Positions 16,733 through 25,727 are shown, counted from the stretch's first letter. The stretch: 64,000 nt of DNA from Halovivax limisalsi (GCF_023093535.1 NZ_CP095757.1:1984001-2048000), one strand, 5' to 3'. The notes: generated by a model from the sequence alone, not told the origin. A program made the numbers and translations.

Positions 16733-18478
16733 TCAGGTGGCCGGCGGGTGTTCGCTCGATTCCGCCCCCGATTCGACCGTCGCGAACTCGGACAGGTCGA
16801 GCCCGTCGACCGACGCGACGTCGGTCGGCGAGTCGTACGGGCGATTCACCACGATCGATCCCGCCCGCGAGTCGCCGATCCCGGGAATGGCGGTGAGTTC
16901 GTCGATCGAGGCACTGTTCAGGTCCAGCGGGTAGGGCACGCCGGTCACCGATCGGTAGCCGTGATCGACGACGGCGACGTCGATGGTCCGACCCAGTTCC
17001 CGCTCGCCGGGAACCCCGACCAGCAGCGGATAGGTGCCGAGCTGGCGCCCGAACGTGTAGCCGTCCTGGTGGTACTCGAGGTGGACGTCCGGGAGCACCG
17101 TCCCGGCCGGGGCGAGCCGTTGGAGCATCGGATTGTCGATCTCCTCTCGCACCTGGCGCTTGTATGGCTTGAACTGCTCTTTGTGCGCCTGCGCGATGTC
17201 GGCGCCCGTCTCGGCCATCTCCGTCCCGGCGAAGGCCATCACCTGTCTGATGTTGACCCGCCGGAGCATGAGCCCCTCGTCAAGGACGCGATGGAGGAAC
17301 TCGAGGTTGTGCTCGTACGTCTCGGGCCGTTCGCCCTGCAGCCCGTGGACGAGATTGATCCCGGGGAGCAGCTTCGGCAGGCGATTCGCCGCGTCCCGGC
17401 CGTGCGTCGGCGCATCGCTGGGGTCCTCGCCCGGTCGCCAGCCGGCTTCCTCGTTGACGATCCGGATCGCCTCGAGACACTGATCGGTGGTGACCGCGAG
17501 GTTGTTCGCCTTCTGGACGGCCGGGTCGGCCGATTCGAGGCCGAACGCGGCGGTGTCGCCCGCCGTGTTGTACCGGGCGATCGTCCGGATCGCCTCGCGG
17601 GATGCCTCGGGCCACTTCGCGATCGTGACCGGGTTCATGTTGTCGAGGTGGAGCGTCTCGAGGTCGGGTGCGACCGACCGGATTCCCTCGTAGAGTTCCC
17701 GGAGAGCGTCGGGATTTGGCGCCTCGCCGTCGCCGCCGTACGCGAGGATGTCGGCCTGTCGGCCCAGCCGAAAGTGCGAGACGCCGCGGTCTGCGAGGGC
17801 GTCGACCTCGTCGACGACGCTCTCGGGCGGGCGAAACGACGGGTCCCCGTAGAGCGGCTCCGTGCAGAACGAACACCGGTAGGCACAGCCGCGCGACGTC
17901 TCGAGTTCGCAGATGAGGTAGTCGGGATGGTTCGGGTGCTGTTCGACGACGAACGCGCCCTTTCGTGCCCATCGATTCACCTCAGGGACGTCGCGCATCC
18001 GATCGCCGAAGCCCTCCAGGCCGTTTCGCACGAGGTCGTGGGCGGCCGCCTCGACGTCGCCTTTCGCGACGAAGTCGAAATCCAGGTCCTGGCGTTCGGT
18101 CTCGATGGCGCCCTCGTTGGCGTCGCCGACGCCGAACTTCACGGGCCCGCCCATCAGGGAGGTGCCGCTCGCGGTCCAGGCGATCTCGCGAACCTCGTCG
18201 GGTTCGGCGGGGGTCCCGCCGACGTACTTGCCGGGGACGGTCATCCCGCCCAGGTAGATGGTGAGGTCGGCCTCGTCCACGTCCCGCCAGCGACCGGGCT
18301 CGTCGCGCAGCCCGTCGATGGTGTGGTAGGTGATCGCCGCTTCGGGGACGCCGGCGTCGACGAGCGCGCCGGCGGTGTAGCGCGGGTACGTCGAGACGTA
18401 CGGCGGGACCCCGAAGTGGGCCGGCTCGTCGACGTAGCCGTCGACGATGGTCACGGAGAGCGACGCGGGGTCGGTCAT
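16733..18478 (-). CDS. Radical SAM protein with C-terminal helix-hairpin-helix
   Basis: 581 residues from ATG 18478. The N-terminal 180 residues resemble a cobalamin-binding-like Rossmann domain. The iron-sulfur cluster motif CAYRCSFC (CxxxCxxC) is near residue 196, followed by a radical SAM barrel (HFRLGRQADILAYGG, LHLDNMNPVTIA, NLVHGLQGE). The C-terminal 50 residues, LNSASIDELTAIPGIGDSRA and AGSIVVNRPY, form a helix-hairpin-helix. This layout matches an uncharacterised archaeal radical SAM group (MJ1155/UPF0313-like) sometimes guessed to act on nucleic acid. The substrate is unknown. I prefer ATG 18478 because the upstream extension is basic. Confidence 0.88.
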   Translation of the reverse strand: MTDPASLSVTIVDGYVDEPAHFGVPPYVSTYPRYTAGALVDAGVPEAAITYHTIDGLRDEPGRWRDVDEADLTIYLGGMTVPGKYVGGTPAEPDEVREIAWTASGTSLMGGPVKFGVGDANEGAIETERQDLDFDFVAKGDVEAAAHDLVRNGLEGFGDRMRDVPEVNRWARKGAFVVEQHPNHPDYLICELETSRGCAYRCSFCTEPLYGDPSFRPPESVVDEVDALADRGVSHFRLGRQADILAYGGDGEAPNPDALRELYEGIRSVAPDLETLHLDNMNPVTIAKWPEASREAIRTIARYNTAGDTAAFGLESADPAVQKANNLAVTTDQCLEAIRIVNEEAGWRPGEDPSDAPTHGRDAANRLPKLLPGINLVHGLQGERPETYEHNLEFLHRVLDEGLMLRRVNIRQVMAFAGTEMAETGADIAQAHKEQFKPYKRQVREEIDNPMLQRLAPAGTVLPDVHLEYHQDGYTFGRQLGTYPLLVGVPGERELGRTIDVAVVDHGYRSVTGVPYPLDLNSASIDELTAIPGIGDSRAGSIVVNRPYDSPTDVASVDGLDLSEFATVESGAESSEHPPAT

Positions 18479-18602
18479 ACCACTCGTTGCGCCCCGACGG
18501 TGAAAACCCTGACTCACCGGCGAAAGCGGTGTGCCCACTTCGGTCGTCGTCTCCCTCGCCGCTGGCCGAGCGTTGAAGGACTTCCCGGCCCACCGTGCAC
18601 GC

Positions 18603-18761
18603 ATGCCATCGACCGAAGAGATCCGGTGTACTGCGGAGTCGTGCTACCTCGACATGTTCGAGAACCACTACACCTACGACCGGCCGGACGATCACGACGT
18701 TTCGGCGCTGTCCTGCCCGGTTTGTGACGGGACCGACTGCCTCGAACGGATCGAACTCTGA
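18603..18761 (+). CDS. Small zinc-ribbon-like protein, 52 residues
   Basis: Starts at ATG 18603. The sequence has one cysteine pair near the N-terminus (CTAESC, residues 9-14) and CPVCDGTDC near the C-terminus, enough for a four-cysteine zinc site. The rest is acidic (TYDRPDDHDVSALS). Acidic composition and cysteine pattern look like the many haloarchaeal zinc-finger micro-proteins. Divergent from the radical SAM gene. No function known to me. Confidence 0.7.
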   Translation: MPSTEEIRCTAESCYLDMFENHYTYDRPDDHDVSALSCPVCDGTDCLERIEL

Positions 18762-18945
18762 GCCGCGAACGGAAACGCCAGTGACCGTCGATGACGGACG
18801 GGATCGCACTGTCGTCGCTTCGTATCGAGCCCATCGGTGCCGTCAGAGATCGACCGCCTCGACCCCTGCAACGACGCTGCCGGCGAAATAAACCCGCCGC
18901 AACCGGTCGGAACGTCTGACGATTTTTTAGAACTATCACAAGAGG

Positions 18946-18951
18946 TATAAA
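18946..18951 (+). promoter_or_regulatory. TATA element upstream of the Hsp20 unit
   Basis: GAGGTATAAACG, TATAAA at 18946-18951. A start point 25-27 bases downstream falls at about 18975, a few bases before ATG 18979 of a 22-codon ORF rather than before the Hsp20 start at 19044. Confidence 0.7.
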
Positions 18952-18978
18952 CGCGTTCGTCGTACGTCCCTGTAACCG

Positions 18979-19047
18979 ATGCCCTGGACGATTCCCTGTG
19001 CGAACATCTCCCTCCGGCGGGCACGGATTCGGGGTGAGCGCGGGTGA
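18979..19047 (+). CDS. Leaderless 22-codon upstream ORF overlapping the Hsp20 start
   Basis: ATG 18979 opens a 22-codon frame whose TGA (19045-19047) shares GTGA with the GTG start of Hsp20 at 19044. The peptide begins MPWTIPCANISLRRARI, basic and not halophile-like, so its sequence is probably not selected for function. The TATA element 30 bases upstream would make the ORF leaderless. The Hsp20 frame is closed by TGA at 19035-19037, so Hsp20 cannot start further upstream. Translational coupling of Hsp20 to this ORF is inferred from the overlap. It could also be chance. Confidence 0.5.
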   Translation: MPWTIPCANISLRRARIRGERG

Positions 19048-19472
19048 ATCCGCAGTCGCTTCTCGAGAGCGGCCGGGAGCACCTGCACCGTCAGGTCGGG
19101 CGACTCGCCCGATCCCTCCAGTCGATCCGATCGCTCGACGCCGACCTGCTGGAGAACGAAACCAGTTACCTCGTCGTCGTTGACGCGCCCGGCGTCCGCG
19201 CGGCCGACCTCGATATCCGGTACGTCGACGGTCGTATATCCATCTCGAGCGATCGCTCGCTCCGCGAGTCTGTCGGTTTCACCCGCCATTACGTCGGACG
19301 GACGCGGTCGCTCTCTGGCTCTATCACCCTCCCCGACGACGCGGTCGTCGATCCCGAGGCCGCCGAAGCGCGCCTGTCCCGACTCGGTACGGTCAACATC
19401 ACGCTCCCGAAAGACTCGCCGGCTGACCGCCCCGACTCGGCCGTCGGTGAGGAGATCCCGATCGACGACTGA
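19044..19472 (+). CDS. Hsp20/alpha-crystallin family small heat shock protein
   Basis: 142 residues from GTG 19044, the only usable start in this frame. The alpha-crystallin domain spans about 35-120: ENETSYLVVVDAPGVRAADL, DIRYVDGRISISSDR, RTRSLSGSITLPDDAVVDPE, AEARLSRLGTVNITLPK. The last part keeps the hallmark of this domain (A-x-x-x-x-G-x-L reduced to ARLSRLGTVNITLP). ATP-independent holdase in the cytosol. The C-terminal IXI-type anchor appears as IPI (EEIPIDD). Expression is likely driven by the TATA box at 18946 through the 22-codon upstream ORF. Confidence 0.88.
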   Translation: MNPQSLLESGREHLHRQVGRLARSLQSIRSLDADLLENETSYLVVVDAPGVRAADLDIRYVDGRISISSDRSLRESVGFTRHYVGRTRSLSGSITLPDDAVVDPEAAEARLSRLGTVNITLPKDSPADRPDSAVGEEIPIDD

Positions 19473-19556
19473 CGGTGCGGCCACTCACAGAAGCGGCAGT
19501 TTGCTGGAGCTGGTCGGACGTCCAATCCGCTACGGACGGGGTTTCGAAGCGTTCGT

Positions 19557-20744
19557 TCAGCCGTCCTCGATCGACATACCGGGCGTGATCTCGAACTGTT
19601 CGTCGCCGTCGAACCGGGTGGGGTCGAATTCCTCGATGCCGCCGTCGCCGAGGACTTGCTGTGCCAGGCGGTCGCCGATCGCCGGCGCGCGCATGAAGCC
19701 GTGACCCTGAAAGCCCGTCGCCAGGTAGACGCCCGCTGCAACCTCGCCGACCAGCGGGTCGCCGTCGGGCGTCGCGGTGCACAGGCCCGCCCAGGCGCGC
19801 TCGACTGTCGGGTCGATATCGGGAAACCGGTGGTCGACGGTCGATAGCACGGACTCGGCGAAGCCCGGCGAGGCGGCCCCGTCCCAGTCGTCCGGATCGG
19901 CCTCGACGCGCTCGGTTCCGTCGCCGGCGAGCAGGCCCTCGGGGTGCGGCCGCACGTAGACGTCGGCGCTCGCGTCGAAGCACATCGGTTCCGAATATCC
20001 CGCGTCCGCGACGAGCGCCTGCACGCGGTAGGGTTTCATCGCGATCGAGATGCCGGCGTCGGCCAGCAGCGACTTCGAGTGGGCGCCGGCGGCGACGACG
20101 ACGGCGTCGAACGTCGCGTCCGCGCCGCTCTCGCGTTCGGTCACCCCTGGCGCGTCCGGACGGACGTCCACCGCCGTCTCGTCGCGAAACGTCGCGCCGG
20201 CGCCCGTCGCGGCCGCGGTCAGACAGGCGGCGTATCGTCCCGGATCCGTGTACCCGGCGCCTCCGGCGACGCCGGCGAGTGCGACGTCGTCGGTGCGAAG
20301 CGCGTCGAAGCGATCCTCGAGCGCGTCCGCGTCCATCGCGGTGGCGACGATGCCGTGTTGCTGCATCCGCTCGACGCTCGCCTCGATCTCGTCGACGATA
20401 TCGTCGTCGCCCTCGCGGGCCAGCCAGGCGTACGGACACTCGGTGAACGGGAAGGTGTCGGGTCCCGATAGCTCGCGAAATCGCTCGATCGACTCGCGGC
20501 CGATCTCGGCGTCGATCGGGTCGGCGTACGCGTCGTAACAGACGCCGGCCGCGCGGCCGCTGGAGCCCGAGCCGGCCGAACCGCGATCGTAGAGCGTCAC
20601 GTCCGCGCCGCGGCGGGCGAGATCGTAGGCGCACGTCGCGCCCACGGCGCCGGCGCCGACCACCGCGACCGAGACACCGGCGCCCGCGTCGACGAACGCG
20701 TCCGGACCGACGGCGGCCTCGGGGAGCGGGTCGTCCTCGCTCAT
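19557..20744 (-). CDS. DAO-family FAD-dependent oxidoreductase (glycine/D-amino-acid oxidase type)
   Basis: 395 residues. The FAD motif VVGAGAVGATCAYDLARRGA is at 28-47, followed by SSGRAAGVCYDAYADP in the position of the substrate-loop region. Later come VVVAAGAHSKSLLADAG, YVRPHPEGLLAGDG and CTATPDGDPLVGEVAAGVYL, TGFQGHGFMRAPAIGDRLA, the standard DAO C-terminal flavin contact. Deaminating or demethylating oxidation of an amine or amino acid is likely. ATG 20744 overlaps the creatininase stop by ATGA, so the two are translationally coupled. This suggests oxidation of a product released by the amidohydrolase, for example sarcosine-like compounds, which is inference only. Confidence 0.88.
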   Translation of the reverse strand: MSEDDPLPEAAVGPDAFVDAGAGVSVAVVGAGAVGATCAYDLARRGADVTLYDRGSAGSGSSGRAAGVCYDAYADPIDAEIGRESIERFRELSGPDTFPFTECPYAWLAREGDDDIVDEIEASVERMQQHGIVATAMDADALEDRFDALRTDDVALAGVAGGAGYTDPGRYAACLTAAATGAGATFRDETAVDVRPDAPGVTERESGADATFDAVVVAAGAHSKSLLADAGISIAMKPYRVQALVADAGYSEPMCFDASADVYVRPHPEGLLAGDGTERVEADPDDWDGAASPGFAESVLSTVDHRFPDIDPTVERAWAGLCTATPDGDPLVGEVAAGVYLATGFQGHGFMRAPAIGDRLAQQVLGDGGIEEFDPTRFDGDEQFEITPGMSIEDG

Positions 20745-21505
20745 CGGTGCGCCCGCTGCCAGCAGTCGTCCATCGGGCGCTCGGCCAGCCAGTCGAGCAG
20801 CCCCTCGAGTTCCTCGCGCGCGGCCTCGAAGAGGGTCTCGCCCGCCTCCGGCGACGCCTGCGTCGGCGCGCCGACGGCGCCGCTCTCGGTAAAGTCGACG
20901 GTGTCGAAGCCGACCTGGGCGCCGTGGACGGTCTCGCCCCAGCCCTCGGCGCCGTCGGCCTCGGCGTCTTCCAGCGACTCGGGGTCGACCAGTTCCTCGT
21001 GGAGGTGCCAGATGAGGCTCGATTCGGCGGCGTCCGCGTGCCCGCCCGCCTCGTCGAACAGCTCCTCGGCGACGTCGTCGACGGCGTCCCACCAGTTCCA
21101 GGTCGGGGCGTATGCGACTTCGTCAGCGCGCAGCGAGCGCGTCGCCCGTCCGAGCGCCCCGACGTTCCCCCCGTGACCGTTGACGAGTACGACCTTTCGC
21201 AGGTCGTGTTCGGCGAGACTCCGCACCGTCTCCTCGACGAACGTCGCGAACGTCTCGTCGGAAACGGTGAGCGAACCGTCGAACTGCATGTGGTGCGGGC
21301 TGACGCCGATCGGGATGGTCGGCAGGACGATCGTCTCCGGACGATCCGCGACCGCGCCGGCGAACGCCTCGGCGGCGAGGTGGTCCATCCCCAGCGGGAG
21401 CGCCGGGCCGTGTTGTTCGGTGCTGCCCGTCGGCAAGACGGCGACCTCGGCCGCGTCGAGCGCGTCGGCCGCCCCCGTCGTCGACAGCGATGCGAGTTCG
21501 GGCAT
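20741..21505 (-). CDS. Creatininase-family amidohydrolase
   Basis: 254 residues. Characteristic blocks are VLPTGSTEQHGPALPLGMDH (24-43, metal-binding E30, H32 and D41), SPHHMQFDGSLTVSDETF and VVLVNGHGGNVGAL (metal-binding H in NGHGGN). Creatininase-fold enzymes hydrolyse cyclic amides, or formamides in nucleotide and F420/riboflavin biosynthesis (ArfB). The pairing with a DAO-type oxidase favours a catabolic amide hydrolysis, but the archaeal formamide hydrolase activity is an alternative. The end of the gene overlaps the oxidase start by 4 bases. Confidence 0.88.
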   Translation of the reverse strand: MPELASLSTTGAADALDAAEVAVLPTGSTEQHGPALPLGMDHLAAEAFAGAVADRPETIVLPTIPIGVSPHHMQFDGSLTVSDETFATFVEETVRSLAEHDLRKVVLVNGHGGNVGALGRATRSLRADEVAYAPTWNWWDAVDDVAEELFDEAGGHADAAESSLIWHLHEELVDPESLEDAEADGAEGWGETVHGAQVGFDTVDFTESGAVGAPTQASPEAGETLFEAAREELEGLLDWLAERPMDDCWQRAHR

Positions 21506-21643
21506 ACCCGTGGGTGCGGACGGGACCTACTTACGTGTGGGTGTTCTGACGCCGAAATTGGCCGTTGGAGACCGGCGAATCTCGGCTCGCGACCGACCAC
21601 GGGAGACGTCGCCGATAACTCGCTCGCGCGAAACGCCCGTCGA

Positions 21644-22441
21644 TCACTCGAGAAGGTGATCCAGCCCGCGCGCGGGATAGCCGACGACGGTCGTGACGCC
21701 CGCCGACCGAAATCGGTCGATGCGGGCGCCGACGGTCGCGACGTCGCCGACGAGCGCGTACGACTTCGCCGCCTCGAGGAGCGTTTCGCGTACGGCTCCC
21801 GTCGCGCCGGCGTCCGTCGGCGCCTCGTCCGGCAGGTCCGCGGCGACCGAGCCGCGACGCGCGACGTACTCGCCGACGGCGTCCAGGATCGCGTCCTCGT
21901 CGGCCGTCAACACGGTCGGCGCGTAGACCGCTATCTCGCCGTCGAAGCCGGCCGCGCGCAGCGCCCGTACGGCCCGCTCGGTCGACCCCGAGAGCAGTTC
22001 GAACTGCGCGGCGCCGGTCGCCAGCGCGATGCGCTCGACGCTCTCGGTCCCGACCCACGCGTCCGGGACGGCCTCGACCGCCGCGCCGAGGCGCGGCGCG
22101 ATGGCGCGCGATCGCTCGTCCGGTGAGAGGTACGCCGGGTGGCCGGCGACGAGGATGCGCCCTACATCCGACGGCAGGGTGTCGACGAGGCTGTCGTCGC
22201 CGAGCGGGTCGAACCCGTCGGCGCGGACCGGCGTCGTCGTCCGGACGTCGTGTCGCTCGGCGAGTCGCTCCAGGGTCGACGCGTCCGGCAAGGCGTCCCG
22301 GCCCTCGTAATCGATCGCGATCGTCTCGACGGGTACCTCGTCGACGGCCGAGAGGTCACTCTCGGTCGGCTTGATGGCGATGGCGTCGAGGCCCACGCGG
22401 TCGCACGCGCTGGCGACGCCTCTGGATCGCTCGTTCAACAT
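21644..22441 (-). CDS. Conserved haloarchaeal protein with luciferase-like features
   Basis: 265 residues. The second half (AAKSYALVGDVATVGARIDRFRSAGVTTVVGYPARG) reads like the closing segment of luciferase-like/F420-dependent monooxygenases, which often ends in 'ALVGTPEEVAERI..F..AGV'. The first half (VGLDAIAIKPTE, VETIAIDYEG, TTTPVRADGF, GRILVAGHPAYLSPDERS) has a TIM-barrel-like rhythm. A complete bacterial-luciferase signature is not seen. Probably a soluble F420- or flavin-linked relative. A TATA-like TTTAAT lies on the minus strand near 22540. Confidence 0.6.
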   Translation of the reverse strand: MLNERSRGVASACDRVGLDAIAIKPTESDLSAVDEVPVETIAIDYEGRDALPDASTLERLAERHDVRTTTPVRADGFDPLGDDSLVDTLPSDVGRILVAGHPAYLSPDERSRAIAPRLGAAVEAVPDAWVGTESVERIALATGAAQFELLSGSTERAVRALRAAGFDGEIAVYAPTVLTADEDAILDAVGEYVARRGSVAADLPDEAPTDAGATGAVRETLLEAAKSYALVGDVATVGARIDRFRSAGVTTVVGYPARGLDHLLE

Positions 22442-22661
22442 CGACGATCACCCCCCGAGACGATGGGTTGGTTAGAAACGATTCGGAACTCGATCCATCG
22501 TCTGTGAGACCATGTACGTCTCACCTCGGCGCGAACGTATTAAAGTGTGACGTTCGACGGATGCAACAGTCGGCGCCTGCGACGGCTCCGAGATGGAATC
22601 GATCGACGGGCACGGAGGGTCGACCGGCGGGCCGTTCATCCCGTCTGTCCACCGTGGATTC

Positions 22662-23291
22662 TCACTCGGTCCGTCCGTCGGAACCGTCCGTCGGCTCGCC
22701 CGCGTTCGGGGTCACCTGCGTGGAGAGCGAGGGTGGCCGAAACGGCGTGGCGAGTTCGAGTAGCTGCACGAGCATGCGCGCGGTCGCACCCCAGACGGTG
22801 TAGCCGTCGATCGTGAAGTAGTGGACGAGCACCTCGCCCGCATCCGGGTGGGTTCGCGTCTCGTACTCGTAGTTCGTCTCGTCGAGGAACCCCTGGAGGG
22901 GAAGGACGGCGATCTCGGCGACCTCCCGATCGTCCGGTTCGTACGTTCGATCCGGGATCCTGGCGACGAACGGCGTGACGGCGTAGCCGGTAATCGTGCG
23001 AATGTCGTCGAGCTGACCGATCACATCCGCCTCCGCGGGCGCGAGGCCGATCTCCTCGTGGGCCTCGCGCAGCGCGGTTTCGAGCGGCGACGCGTCGAAC
23101 ACCTCGGCGCCGCCGCCCGGAAAACTCATCTGGCCGGGGTGTTCGCCGAGGTCCTCCGCCCGCCGGGTCACCAGCAGGGCGTGCTCGTCGCCGCGGGCGA
23201 CGATCGGCACGACGACGGCCGCGTCGCTCGGCTGATCGTCGATCTCGCTCGGATCGAACGACGCGACGGGGTCGAGGTCGAACCGCGCCAT
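22662..23291 (-). CDS. Nudix hydrolase, coenzyme A pyrophosphatase type
   Basis: 209 residues. The CoA-type upstream motif LLVTRRAEDLGEHPGQMSFP runs directly into the Nudix box (GGGAEVFDASP, TALREAHEEIGL, about 59-83), with the catalytic REAHEE glutamates intact. The pattern is that of the UPF0035/NudL CoA diphosphatases, which split CoA to 4'-phosphopantetheine and 3',5'-ADP. The tail after residue 185 is a low-complexity extension. It starts one base after the stop of the upstream small gene, so the two form an operon. Confidence 0.9.
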   Translation of the reverse strand: MARFDLDPVASFDPSEIDDQPSDAAVVVPIVARGDEHALLVTRRAEDLGEHPGQMSFPGGGAEVFDASPLETALREAHEEIGLAPAEADVIGQLDDIRTITGYAVTPFVARIPDRTYEPDDREVAEIAVLPLQGFLDETNYEYETRTHPDAGEVLVHYFTIDGYTVWGATARMLVQLLELATPFRPPSLSTQVTPNAGEPTDGSDGRTE

Positions 23292-23292
23292 C

Positions 23293-23760
23293 TCACTCGA
23301 TCACCGGTTCGAGCCGCGATCGTCGGCCCGAGAGGTCGAGCGGCGCCCAGGCTTCCAGGTCGTAACTCACGTCGAGCAGGGTGCGCGCCCGCGGACCGTC
23401 GCCTTCCTCGCAGGCGCGCTCGACGGCCGCATCGAAGCGTTCGCGGACCTGCGATTCGAGCGCTTCCGGGTCGATCTCGCGGTACTCGATCTCGAGGATG
23501 TGTGGGAGGTCCTCCGCGTGGGCCGGCCGTTCGGGAAACGCCGTCGGGCCCACGGTCACTCCCGGCTGGCCGTCTAGGTCGCACTCGAGGAGGACGAACC
23601 GCTCGCGAGCGTCGTCGACGACCGCCTCGAGGGCCGCCGCGTCGGTCGGTTCGCGCCCGCCTCGGGCGTCCAGTTCCGCGACCGCCCGTTCGAGTTCCGC
23701 GTCGGTGAGGGCGCCGAAGAGGTCGACGACGCCGGCCAGTTCGTTCGCCGTCGGTGGCAT
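23293..23760 (-). CDS. Conserved acidic haloarchaeal protein of unknown function
   Basis: 155 residues from ATG 23760. Mostly helical and acidic: NELAGVVDLFGALTDAELER, RVAELDARGG-type helix, then VLLECDLDGQPGVTVGPTAF and PHILEIEYREIDPEALESQV, ending SYDLEAWAPLDLSGRRSRLE. I see no catalytic motif. Tight coupling to the CoA-pyrophosphatase gene (one-base gap) suggests a shared role or regulation. Confidence 0.72.
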   Translation of the reverse strand: MPPTANELAGVVDLFGALTDAELERAVAELDARGGREPTDAAALEAVVDDARERFVLLECDLDGQPGVTVGPTAFPERPAHAEDLPHILEIEYREIDPEALESQVRERFDAAVERACEEGDGPRARTLLDVSYDLEAWAPLDLSGRRSRLEPVIE

Positions 23761-23912
23761 ACCTCCAGGTCGGTCTCGAACCGTATAGACTCTTGTGTCC
23801 GGGCGAGGCGAACGGAACACCTGCCGCCGTCGATTCGGAACGGTCGGTCCGCGGTTCGGGCGGCTCGGCATCGGTTGGGCTCGGTCCCGCGACCCGAGCC
23901 GGGAGCGGTTGG

Positions 23913-25007
23913 TCACGGGGCCTCTGGACGTCCGGCGTCGACCACCTCCGCCGGCTCCAGCGCGACCGTCGACCAGGACGGCAGCCGACGGTCCGGGCCC
24001 GGTTCCGCGATGGCGTCGGCGTACCGTCGCACCTGTCCTCGCTCGCGCTCCGGATCGTAGTCGAGGCCGTTGAACGTCGCGTCCGCCCGGTACTGCGAGA
24101 CGAGTTCGTCCGCCCGTTCGGCGTACGCGCCCCGGAGGAGGTCGTACTCGGGGTGGATGCCGTGGTCCTCGAGAACGTGAAAGAGCGTCGCCGCGACCGC
24201 CCGACTCATCCCCTCGAGGCCGGTGTCGCCGGCGACGGCGCGATGGTCGTGCTCGTGGCGCCCGAGGTCAACCTGCGCGCTGCCGGCGAACCCGGCGTGA
24301 TCGAACGCGTCGCCCAGCGTCCCCACTTCGAGTCCCCACGAGCGCGGCGCGCGCAACTGCCTCGCGAGCGAGGCGGTCATCGCGAACTCGCCGGCGAGCG
24401 CGTAGCGGAACGCGTCGAGATACGCGAGCACGTCGGCCCGGTGGCGATCGGTCAGCGCGCGAAGCAGCGGCGCGTAGAAGAGTCGGAAGAGTCGGCCGTA
24501 GAGCCGGTCGTTCTCGACGCGGGCGTAGTACCCCTTCGAGAACGAGTACCCCATCGACAGCGGCGCGAGCAGCCTGGAGACGAGGTCCGTGTCGTAATTT
24601 TCCGCGTCGGCGTCGTGGACCACGACGGTTTCGCCCGCCGTCGCGGCGGGTCCGAGCGCCAGCCAGACGTCGCGCCCCTTCCCGAACCCGTTTTCGAGGC
24701 CGAGGTCGTCGAGCAGGGTCTCGACCCCCGGCGCGTTGCACCACAGCGTCGTTCGTTCGAGGTCGAACGTCGAGAGCCAGGCGTCGATCGCTTCGATCCG
24801 ATCCGCTGGTGCCCGAACGGGGACGATCACGCGCGCAGGCGCGAGCGATTCGAGCGTCGAGAAGACGCGCTCCGCGGCGAGGCTCGCGAACTCCCGGTGG
24901 GTTATCGGCACGACGACGGCCGCCGAATCGATCCGCTGGGTTCCGACCGGCGGACCGCGGCCGTCGAAGTCGTGCAGCGTCGCGATGCGTTCCTGGACGT
25001 ACTCCAT
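23913..25007 (-). CDS. GT-A glycosyltransferase related to glucosyl-3-phosphoglycerate synthase (GT81)
   Basis: 364 residues from ATG 25007; the open frame extends upstream to 25223 but that part is basic. The nucleotide-sugar site shows AAVVVPITHREF, then GKGRDVWLALG (109-119) and the DxD motif HDADAENYD (DAD 132-134), followed by FSKGYYARVENDRLYGRLFRL and GEFAMTASLARQLRAPRSWGLEVGTL in separate parts. That order fits GT81 enzymes making glucosylglycerate-type compatible solutes or related mannosyl transfer. Likely cytosolic. Actual sugar donor and acceptor are not shown. Convergent with the HVO_0758-like gene region is not the case: it reads away from it. Confidence 0.82.
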   Translation of the reverse strand: MEYVQERIATLHDFDGRGPPVGTQRIDSAAVVVPITHREFASLAAERVFSTLESLAPARVIVPVRAPADRIEAIDAWLSTFDLERTTLWCNAPGVETLLDDLGLENGFGKGRDVWLALGPAATAGETVVVHDADAENYDTDLVSRLLAPLSMGYSFSKGYYARVENDRLYGRLFRLFYAPLLRALTDRHRADVLAYLDAFRYALAGEFAMTASLARQLRAPRSWGLEVGTLGDAFDHAGFAGSAQVDLGRHEHDHRAVAGDTGLEGMSRAVAATLFHVLEDHGIHPEYDLLRGAYAERADELVSQYRADATFNGLDYDPERERGQVRRYADAIAEPGPDRRLPSWSTVALEPAEVVDAGRPEAP

Positions 25008-25304
25008 CGACCGGTCGTCGCTCGCCACTCCGAAAAACGCTGCGAATCGGCGCCAGACGGCGCGTCGGTGGTTCGGATCGGTAACGCCCCTTCCGGTCGC
25101 TCGTCGGTGCTGCGGGCAGTGACCCGCGGTCGATTCCCGGGCTCGGGCGACCGCCGCGTGTCGGTGACCGAACGCTGCCCTCGTCCGGCCGACGGTACGT
25201 GATTGTTCCCCCTCGAAACCCATCCGGAATACTACATGTTAGGCGACGATACCGTCACGTTTCGACCCGGGTCTTTTTCTCCCCGTCCTTCGTAGGCCCG
25301 AAAC

Positions 25305-25475
25305 ATGAAATCCATCCGGAAGGCGCTGCGGGAAGGCGAACTCGTCAAGGATACGTACGAACGGGTCACATGCGCGGAGTGTGAGAAGGCGCTCAAGACG
25401 GAGAACGATCCGGACACCATCACGACGATCCGTCGGTGTCCGGACTGTGGCACCGAGTGGAAGGAGATTCGCTGA
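25305..25475 (+). CDS. HVO_0758-type zinc-finger micro-protein
   Basis: 56 residues starting at ATG 25305. The sequence opens MKSIRKALREGELVKDTYER, then has two pairs of zinc ligands: CAEC (22-25 region, VTCAECEKALK) and CPDC (RRCPDCGTEWKE) separated by about 20 residues. Length, the GELVKDTYERVTC motif and the C-terminal WKEIR match the Haloferax volcanii HVO_0758 micro-protein family as I remember it. These are small single-zinc proteins of unknown role. The gene lies between two minus-strand genes with its own short promoter region. Confidence 0.75.
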   Translation: MKSIRKALREGELVKDTYERVTCAECEKALKTENDPDTITTIRRCPDCGTEWKEIR

Positions 25476-25727
25476 CGCGCCGGACTGCCGTCTCCCGGGT
25501 GCGCCCGTGACCCTGGCCGTTCGTTCTCAGGGTCACACTATCTTCGTTCGTCGTGGCTGGCCGGGAGGCGAGGCTCGCGCGACGCCCGTCGGCGCTCGGT
25601 TCCGTCGGTCCCTCGTCGTCCGGTTCGGTCCTTCGTCGTTCGTTTCCATTACCCGAGCGTGTCACGTCACCGCGTCCCTCCTGTGTGCCTTCGGGCGGGT
25701 GGACGAACCGCGCGGGAACGGCCGCGA

